64,000 nucleotides of DNA, taken from the NCBI GenBank assembly GCA_030407505.1, contig JASDDH010000002.1, positions 185,433 through 249,432 of the forward strand, given 5' to 3'. Positions 59,040 to 64,000 of the stretch are shown one piece after another. The first letter of the stretch is position 1, and every line of letters starts with the position of its first letter. The notes beneath the pieces are model-generated. The model made no database searches, was not told the origin of the DNA, and saw only the letters and a program-made list of their open reading frames with translations. The DNA is from Planococcus sp. APC 4015 (GTDB taxonomy: Bacteria > Actinomycetota > Actinomycetes > Actinomycetales > Microbacteriaceae). The translations under genes and the position numbers were made by a program.

Positions 59040-59198
59040 TCAGGCCTGGCGCTTGATGAAGCGCATGAGCCAGGCGATGATCGCGATGACGACGATAACG
59101 ATGCCGACCCAGAGCAGGAACTTCACCGCCTCGACGAAGACCCCGAGCAGCAGGAGGACGATTCCGACGATGAGCAGGATGATCACGAGTGCGGGCAT
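59040..59198 (-). CDS. Small membrane protein, 52 residues
   Basis: MPALVIILLIVGIVLLLLGVF, then a second hydrophobic helix and a short basic tail (RFIKRQA): two membrane helices in 52 residues, no other feature. Small hydrophobic proteins of this kind are common in Microbacteriaceae and of unknown role. The ATG at 59198 has CAGGAT 6 nt upstream. Confidence 0.6.
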   Translation of the reverse strand: MPALVIILLIVGIVLLLLGVFVEAVKFLLWVGIVIVVIAIIAWLMRFIKRQA

Positions 59199-59293
59199 GG
59201 ATCCATCCTGACGGGACGCGAATCGCGTGTCCACCGCTTGACATCGGCCAGGATCCCAGCCCACTCGGAGCATTCGTGCGACAGGATCGATCC

Positions 59294-60991
59294 ATGTCCT
59301 CACACCCCCTCGATGGAAAGCCGTGGCTAGACGCGTATGCCGAAGGGGTACCGCACGAGATCGCGGCCCCGACGCAGACGCTGTCCGAGATGATCGCCGA
59401 GAGCACCTCGGTCCATCGACGTCGACCGGCCCTCGAATTCTTCGGTGCGGTCACGACGTACGGCGAACTGGGCGAGCAGATCGACCGTGCCGCCGAGGGG
59501 CTGCGTCGCCTCGGTGTCTCGAAGGGTGACCGGGTGGCGATCGTGCTCCCGAACTGCCCCCAGCACGTCGTCGCGTTCTATGCCGCTCTGCGGCTCGGCG
59601 CCATCGTCATCGAGCACAACCCGCTGTACACGGCGCGCGAGCTCCGCCACCAGTTCGAAGACCACGGCGCCCGGTTCGCGATCGTCTGGGACAAGGTCTA
59701 CGACACGATCGCTGCGTTCCCCTCCGACCTGCGGCTCGAGCACGTGGTGCACGTCGACATCACCGAGGCGATGCCGTTCGGCAAGAGGTTCCTGCTCTCC
59801 CTTCCGATCCCGAAGGCCCGCTCGTCGCGCGCTCAGCTGACGAGCACGCCGAAGGCGCGGCATCCGCTCTCGTGGAAAGACCTGCTCGGGCATCGCCGGG
59901 TGTCTGCGCGCGTCGCCGGCCCCGCGATCGACGACATCGCGCTGCTGCAGTACACGAGCGGAACGACCGGCTCGCCGAAGGGCGCGATCCTCACCCACGC
60001 CAACCTGCGCGCGAACGCGATGCAGGGCAAGGCATGGGTGCCGGGTCTCGTGGAGGGCGAAGAGACCTTCTACGGGGTCCTGCCGCTCTTCCACGCCTAC
60101 GGCATGACGCTGTGCCTGACGTTCGCGATGAGCATCGGCGCGAAGCTCGTGCTGTTCCCGAAGTTCGATCTGGGCCTCGTGACGGATGCCGCGCGCACCA
60201 GCCCGCCGACGTTCCTGCCGGCGGTGCCGCCGATCTACGACCAGCTCGCCCGCGCGTCGTCGCGCGGGACGATCGATCTGTCGAGCGTGCGGTTCGCCAT
60301 CTCGGGCGCGATGAGTCTTCCGACGACGATCGTCGAGCGGTGGGAGGAGGCCACCGGCGGTCTGCTCGTCGAGGGCTACGGCATGACCGAGACCTCACCG
60401 GTCGCGCTCGGAAACCCCATCGGCCCCAGTCGTCGACCGGGCACGGTGGGCGTGCCGTTTCCGAGCACCGAGATCCGTGTGGTGGACCCGCTGGACCCGA
60501 CGGCGGATCGCGCACTCGGTGAGCCGGGTGAACTGCTGATCCGCGGCCCCCAGGTCTTCCAGGGCTACTGGGGTCGGCCCGGCGACACAGCCGATGCGCT
60601 CCTGCCCGGGGGCTGGCTGCGTTCGGGCGATATCGCGACGGTGTCCCAGGACGGCTTCGTCACCATCGTCGACCGCCTGAAGGAGCTCATCATCACGGGT
60701 GGCTTCAACGTCTCGCCCACCGAGGTCGAAGACGCCCTGGCGCGGCATCCCGACGTCGTCTCGGTCGCCGTCGTCGCGCTGCCCCGCGCGAGCGGAGGTG
60801 AAGAGGTCGCCGCGGCCGTCGTACTCGAGCAGGGGGCGACGCTCGACGTCGAGGCGCTCCGCGAGCACTGCCGCACTCAGCTGGCGGCCTACAAGGTTCC
60901 CAAGCGCATCGTGCAGGTCGACGATCTGCCGCGGTCGCTCATCGGCAAGGTGCTGCGTCGTGAGGTGCGCGACCGGCTGTTGGCGGACTAG
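59294..60991 (+). CDS. Long-chain fatty acid-CoA ligase (AMP-dependent synthetase, FadD type)
   Basis: A 565-residue acyl-CoA ligase that activates fatty acids with ATP and CoA. ANL-family motifs: YTSGTTGSPKGAILTHANL near 219-237, GYGMTETSP near 360, GWLRSGD near 437, the hinge DRLKELIITGGFNVSP near 457-472, and the catalytic Lys in LPRSLIGKVLRREVRD near the C-terminus. The ATG at 59294 gives the normal N-terminus; the frame is open upstream but without the family pattern. CAGGAT lies 6 nt before the ATG. Confidence 0.93.
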   Translation: MSSHPLDGKPWLDAYAEGVPHEIAAPTQTLSEMIAESTSVHRRRPALEFFGAVTTYGELGEQIDRAAEGLRRLGVSKGDRVAIVLPNCPQHVVAFYAALRLGAIVIEHNPLYTARELRHQFEDHGARFAIVWDKVYDTIAAFPSDLRLEHVVHVDITEAMPFGKRFLLSLPIPKARSSRAQLTSTPKARHPLSWKDLLGHRRVSARVAGPAIDDIALLQYTSGTTGSPKGAILTHANLRANAMQGKAWVPGLVEGEETFYGVLPLFHAYGMTLCLTFAMSIGAKLVLFPKFDLGLVTDAARTSPPTFLPAVPPIYDQLARASSRGTIDLSSVRFAISGAMSLPTTIVERWEEATGGLLVEGYGMTETSPVALGNPIGPSRRPGTVGVPFPSTEIRVVDPLDPTADRALGEPGELLIRGPQVFQGYWGRPGDTADALLPGGWLRSGDIATVSQDGFVTIVDRLKELIITGGFNVSPTEVEDALARHPDVVSVAVVALPRASGGEEVAAAVVLEQGATLDVEALREHCRTQLAAYKVPKRIVQVDDLPRSLIGKVLRREVRDRLLAD

Positions 60992-61039
60992 GCGCACGGC
61001 GACCATGTCAAGCCTGTACGGGCTCGGCGGGCTACCGTC

Positions 61040-61045
61040 TAGGGT
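61040..61045 (+). promoter_or_regulatory. Possible -10 box (TAGGGT)
   Basis: TAGGGT 51 nt upstream of the diacylglycerol kinase-family gene; TACCGT just before it is an alternative. Confidence 0.3.
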
Positions 61046-61096
61046 CGAAGGCATACGCGGTGTTCCGCGCTGTCACAACGCTTTGGAGCACCGCGC

Positions 61097-62029
61097 ATGA
61101 CCTCGAAGATCGCCATCATCTGGAACCCGTCCAAGACCGAGAAGGAGACCCTCGAGAAGGCGCTGGTCGCGGCCGGATCCGATGCCGAGATCGCCTGGTG
61201 GGAGACCACCGTCGAAGATCCGGGTCAGGGTGTCGCGGCGAACGCCCTCGCCGACGGAGCCGACCTCGTGGTCGTCGCCGGGGGTGACGGCACCGTGCGC
61301 GCCGTCGCCGAGCACCTCGCCGACTCGAAGTCATCTGCCGAACTCGGCATCGTGCCGCTGGGGACCGGCAACCTGCTCGCGCGCAACCTCGGCGTGCCGA
61401 TCAACAACGTCAAGGCCGCGATCGCCCGTGCCATCGACGGCGATGCGCAGCCCGTCGACGTCGGCTGGGTCGAGGTCGACCTCGATTCGGGGCGCGAGCG
61501 TCACGGCTTCGTGGTCATGATCGGGTTCGGCATCGACGCGCACATGATCGCCGAGACCAACGACGACCTGAAGGACAAGGCCGGCTGGCTGGCCTACGTC
61601 GAGTCGCTCGGCCGTGCCCTCGAGGCCAGCGAGATCGTGCCGTTCCACATCACCACGGACGACCACCCGGGTATCGACGAAGAGGGCCACACGCTGCTGA
61701 TCGCCAACTGCGGGTCCCTGCAGGGAGGCCTCACCCTTCTTCCCGACGCCGATCCGTCCGACGGTCAACTGGACTACCTCGTGCTGAGCGCCGAGAGCTT
61801 CGGCGAGTGGGCCGGGACGCTCAAGACCATGGTGTGGGACAACGGGCTCATGCGCCTGCTCGGCCGCAAGGACGATCTCACCGACACCGATGCGCTCAGC
61901 CACGGCAGGGCCAAGCGCATCGACGTCACCCTGCCCGAGGCGCGCGCCTTCGAGATCGACGGCGAGGAGATCGGCGAGACGAAGGCGTTCTCGGTCACGA
62001 TCCAGTCGCACGCCATCCGGGTGCGCTGA
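61097..62029 (+). CDS. Diacylglycerol/lipid kinase family protein
   Basis: A 310-residue DAGK-catalytic protein: nucleotide site AGGDGTVRAVAEHL (G62-T66), PLGTGNLLARNLGVP (87-101) and the C-terminal FEIDGEEIG. Family members phosphorylate diacylglycerol or similar lipids (DgkB) and recycle membrane lipids. The substrate cannot be told. It ends 3 nt before the stop of a convergent small gene. Confidence 0.9.
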   Translation: MTSKIAIIWNPSKTEKETLEKALVAAGSDAEIAWWETTVEDPGQGVAANALADGADLVVVAGGDGTVRAVAEHLADSKSSAELGIVPLGTGNLLARNLGVPINNVKAAIARAIDGDAQPVDVGWVEVDLDSGRERHGFVVMIGFGIDAHMIAETNDDLKDKAGWLAYVESLGRALEASEIVPFHITTDDHPGIDEEGHTLLIANCGSLQGGLTLLPDADPSDGQLDYLVLSAESFGEWAGTLKTMVWDNGLMRLLGRKDDLTDTDALSHGRAKRIDVTLPEARAFEIDGEEIGETKAFSVTIQSHAIRVR

Positions 62030-62032
62030 CCC

Positions 62033-62353
62033 TCAGGAGCGGGAGCGCGGGGCCCGTCGCGGAAGCGGCGCCAGCCGGGGGATCCGGTTGGGCGGCTCCG
62101 ATCGGCGGCGCGTCGTCCACCGCTGCAGGTCTTCGACGACGAACTCGACGGAGAGGTAGCGCGTGGGCAGCGGGACGGCCCGCACCCACACGACCTCGAC
62201 CCCGAGCTCGTCCGACTCCGAGACGCACGCCACGACGTGGCGGGGGTCGTCGGATGGCGTGCTCAAGTCGCGGATGACCCAGGTGCCGGATTCGACCCGG
62301 TCGATCGAGAACGACGATTCCGTTCCCCGATGCGCTGTGCGCTCGTACTCCAT
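62033..62353 (-). CDS. Small hypothetical protein with Arg/Pro-rich tail
   Basis: A 106-residue protein. A beta-rich core (SFSIDRVESGTWVIRDL, VVACVSESDELGVEVVWVRAVPLPTRYLSVEFVVEDL) is followed by a basic Arg/Pro-rich tail, which may contact nucleic acid or membrane. Unknown family. The ATG at 62353 follows AAGGGGG. Confidence 0.6.
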   Translation of the reverse strand: MEYERTAHRGTESSFSIDRVESGTWVIRDLSTPSDDPRHVVACVSESDELGVEVVWVRAVPLPTRYLSVEFVVEDLQRWTTRRRSEPPNRIPRLAPLPRRAPRSRS

Positions 62354-62444
62354 CGGTGCCCCCTTGCCCGTATGTCGTCCTCTCATCCTGCGAGAGATTC
62401 GACGACGCGCGATGGGGGTTGACACCCGGTGCCCGGTGTGGGGG

Positions 62445-62660
62445 TCAGACCGCCTCGTCGGGGATCGGGATGACCGCGATGTCGATGCCGCGGTCGAGCA
62501 GCAGGTGCGCGGGTCGCAGGTGTCCCTCACCGTCGTTGACGACGAGCCAGCGCGGTCCGTCGGCGGCGATGCCCTCTTCGATCTCGCTCTTGAGCTCTTC
62601 GAACTCCCGGGCGCCGATGCTGTACTGGCGACCGCCGTACATGATGTCAATTCTTTTCAT
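62445..62660 (-). CDS. Small hypothetical protein (71 aa)
   Basis: A 71-residue protein, acidic, starting MKRIDIMYGGRQYSIGAREF and containing WLVVNDGEGHLRPAHLLLD. The ATG lies 14 nt inside the upstream gene, so the two are co-translated. No function recognised. Confidence 0.65.
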   Translation of the reverse strand: MKRIDIMYGGRQYSIGAREFEELKSEIEEGIAADGPRWLVVNDGEGHLRPAHLLLDRGIDIAVIPIPDEAV

Positions 62661-62982
62661 CGCGCACCTGCTCCATGTTCGCGTTGTCGACCGGCTCGGG
62701 GATCACGTAAAGCCCGGAGGGCGAGTTCGCCGCCCGTGTGAGCATCTCCAGCCACGTGCGGTTGAGCTGCGGCGTGCGGCTCCCGTAGAACTTGTAGACC
62801 AGGGAACTGCTCTCGTGCAGCCAAACGATCGTGCGGCCGTTGCCGATCGTCGTGTCGTCCTTCCACATGAACGTGAAGGACTCGCTGCGGCGCAGCTTGG
62901 TCGTGATCACGACCTGCAGGTGCGCGAGCACGCGGTCTTCGAAGTCGACGCGGATCTGCCCGTCGTAGATGAATTTGCCCAT
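62647..62982 (-). CDS. Small conserved Microbacteriaceae protein (possibly DUF7882 family)
   Basis: A 111-residue protein: MGKFIYDGQIRVDFEDRVLAHLQVVI, SFTFMWKDDTTIGNGRTIVW and YGSRTPQLNRTW. I remember this pattern as a small actinobacterial family (labelled DUF7882 in some annotations), but am not sure of the number. Function unknown. GGAGGA precedes the ATG at 62982. Overlaps the 71-residue gene by 14 nt. Confidence 0.7.
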   Translation of the reverse strand: MGKFIYDGQIRVDFEDRVLAHLQVVITTKLRRSESFTFMWKDDTTIGNGRTIVWLHESSSLVYKFYGSRTPQLNRTWLEMLTRAANSPSGLYVIPEPVDNANMEQVRDEKN

Positions 62983-63111
62983 TGTTCCTCCGGATAGGAG
63001 CCTCGAAAGACCCCGACCGATCGTCGTGAAGGTGTGACCTGTTCCAGCGCCTGTCCGTAACGGTATCTCACGGGCATTGCAAGGGGGTGTGTGTTGGGGT
63101 GTCTCGGAGGG

Positions 63112-63117
63112 TAGACA
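63112..63117 (+). promoter_or_regulatory. -10 hexamer TAGACA (leaderless)
   Basis: Ends 6 nt before the GTG at 63124; no Shine-Dalgarno sequence beyond a possible AAGG. Confidence 0.4.
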
Positions 63118-63123
63118 TCAAGG

Positions 63124-63450
63124 GTGAAGAAGATCATCTACGCGGGAGACACCCTCATCACCGGCGACGACATCGCGGCGGCGGTGCTTCGCTCCGGCAA
63201 GGCGCTCGCCGAAGTGGGTGCGGCCGAGATGGTCGAGATCCCCGTGATGGATGACGGTGGAGAGCTGCACGTCGTCACCCTGCTGATCGGACCGTCGAGT
63301 CAGATCGTCGTGTCGGACGTCGCGACCGGGCATCCCGAACTCGTCGACGAAGCCGTCGTGGCGAAGCTGGACGACCTGGCGCAGCAGCGATCGCCGCAGG
63401 CTGTGCCCGCAGACGAACCGCTGCAGCCGCCGTGGGCCGACGAGCTCTGA
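63124..63450 (+). CDS. Small hypothetical protein (108 aa)
   Basis: A 108-residue acidic, soluble protein starting MKKIIYAGDTLITGDDIAAAVLRSG. A beta-sheet-like middle (MVEIPVMDDGGELHVVTLLIG) and a Pro-rich acidic tail. I do not recognise the family. Divergent from the small-gene pair on the other strand, and tail to tail with the lipoprotein gene. Confidence 0.65.
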   Translation: MKKIIYAGDTLITGDDIAAAVLRSGKALAEVGAAEMVEIPVMDDGGELHVVTLLIGPSSQIVVSDVATGHPELVDEAVVAKLDDLAQQRSPQAVPADEPLQPPWADEL

Positions 63451-63454
63451 CCGC

Positions 63455-64000
63455 TCAGGCCGGCGGCCATTCCACGAGGATGAGGCCCTGCTTGGTGTCG
63501 GCGAGCTCGACCGCCCCCTCTGTGAACAGATAGGTCATGCCGTAGCCCTGGTCGTCGACGGCGATCGTGGTCTCGGGGTTCTCGGTGATGTACACGCCGT
63601 CCGCCGACTCTTCGCGGATCCAGCCCTCAGACAGGAGTGCGTCCTGCGCCTCGATCGCGTCGGCATCCGAGATCTCGGACCAGCCGTAGAACTGCAGGTG
63701 GTCGCCGGCGGGCCCGTCGAAGTCCGCCCAGCGGCACGTGAGACCGCCGGGAACCTCGATCGCGCCGATGAAGAACGGCTCCGCACGGACGGTCCAGCCG
63801 ACGCTCTCGAAGTCGCTGACGGTCGAGGCGGGGATGATCGTCTCGCACGTCGGATCGCCGACCTCGACGGCTTCGGTCTGCGTCGGCGAGGGCTCGGGTG
63901 CGGGCGAACTCGGCGCAGCCACGACGGATTCGCTCGGGTCGGGTGCGGGAGCGGCGGGGGCGCAGGCGGTCGCCACGGTCGCCGTCAGGGCGAGGACGAG
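63455..64000 (-). CDS. Putative lipoprotein, paralogue family copy 3 (5' end beyond window)
   Basis: The visible 181 residues include the end of a signal peptide with lipobox VATAC, a Pro/Ala/Ser linker and the domain shared with the genes at 34518 and 35873: DPTCETIIP, LTCRWADFDG, FYGWSEISDADAIEAQDAL, SADGVYITENPETTIAVDDQGYGMTYLF. The start codon lies beyond the right edge. Function unknown. Confidence 0.78.
   Translation of the reverse strand, partial: LVLALTATVATACAPAAPAPDPSESVVAAPSSPAPEPSPTQTEAVEVGDPTCETIIPASTVSDFESVGWTVRAEPFFIGAIEVPGGLTCRWADFDGPAGDHLQFYGWSEISDADAIEAQDALLSEGWIREESADGVYITENPETTIAVDDQGYGMTYLFTEGAVELADTKQGLILVEWPPA

Noticed and set aside
1..64000. Insertion sequences, integrases, phage or plasmid origins
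   Set aside because: I find no transposase, integrase, relaxase or replication gene. The DUF222/HNH gene is the only mobile-like element.

Overview
The window is chromosomal DNA of a high-GC (roughly 70 % by eye) Gram-positive actinobacterium, most likely a Microbacterium or a close relative in Microbacteriaceae. The pointers are the SCO4848-type membrane protein, DUF3039, a DUF222/HNH endonuclease, the block prfB-ftsE-ftsX-smpB with ssrA, the LigD/Ku pair, a compact Tad pilus locus, class F sortases, and many genes whose -10 hexamer sits only 6-9 nt before the start codon. The genus is an inference. I see no phage, insertion sequence, integron or CRISPR array. Almost all of the window is densely coding.

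Layout. 1-7.6 kb: small membrane and hypothetical genes, a LicC-like nucleotidyltransferase, an ABC exporter with a very long acidic N-terminus, DUF3039 and nicotinate phosphoribosyltransferase. 7.7-11.4 kb: murI-rph-rdgB, a cation diffusion facilitator and a VanZ protein. 11.4-20.3 kb: the NHEJ genes ligD and ku, separated by a metallo-hydrolase, two alpha/beta hydrolases and a large LuxR-type ATPase regulator. 20.3-25.8 kb: DedA, tRNA-Leu(UAG) and tadA-B-C-pilin-E-E-G. 25.9-28.9 kb: an orphan sugar-binding lipoprotein under a LacI-type operator, then a major facilitator. 28.9-40 kb: prfB, an HNH endonuclease, ftsE-ftsX, smpB, two paralogous lipoproteins, a SIMPL protein, DUF4397, a class F sortase, an ECF sigma/anti-sigma pair and tmRNA.

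40-48.8 kb: accessory metabolism (hydrolase, flavin-type oxidase, DUF695/RraB, a P-loop kinase fused to a GNAT acetyltransferase, S4 protein, amine oxidase, quinone oxidoreductase, 2'-5' RNA ligase-like protein). 48.9-56.4 kb: a minus-strand operon gtrA, processive GT2, GT-C (PMT family), DUF4397, GH8, polyprenol-phosphate sugar synthase and class F sortase. 56.5-64 kb: small hypothetical genes, DUF427, a membrane-anchored HExxH protein, acyl-CoA ligase, diacylglycerol kinase-family protein, a cluster of small Microbacterium-type genes, and a third copy of the lipoprotein family running off the end.

How it works together. Ribosome termination and rescue (prfB, smpB, ssrA) and division (ftsEX) form the conserved core. 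The cell surface is the other theme: Tad pilus, two sortase/DUF4397 modules, three paralogous lipoproteins, and the polysaccharide/glycosylation operon. That operon is my best candidate for an undescribed system. It could make and trim an extracellular glycan, flip a polyprenyl-linked sugar, decorate a secreted acceptor and anchor it. Two DNA-level signals run through the window: a strongly over-represented octamer GGATGCCG/CGGCATCC and widespread leaderless-type promoters.
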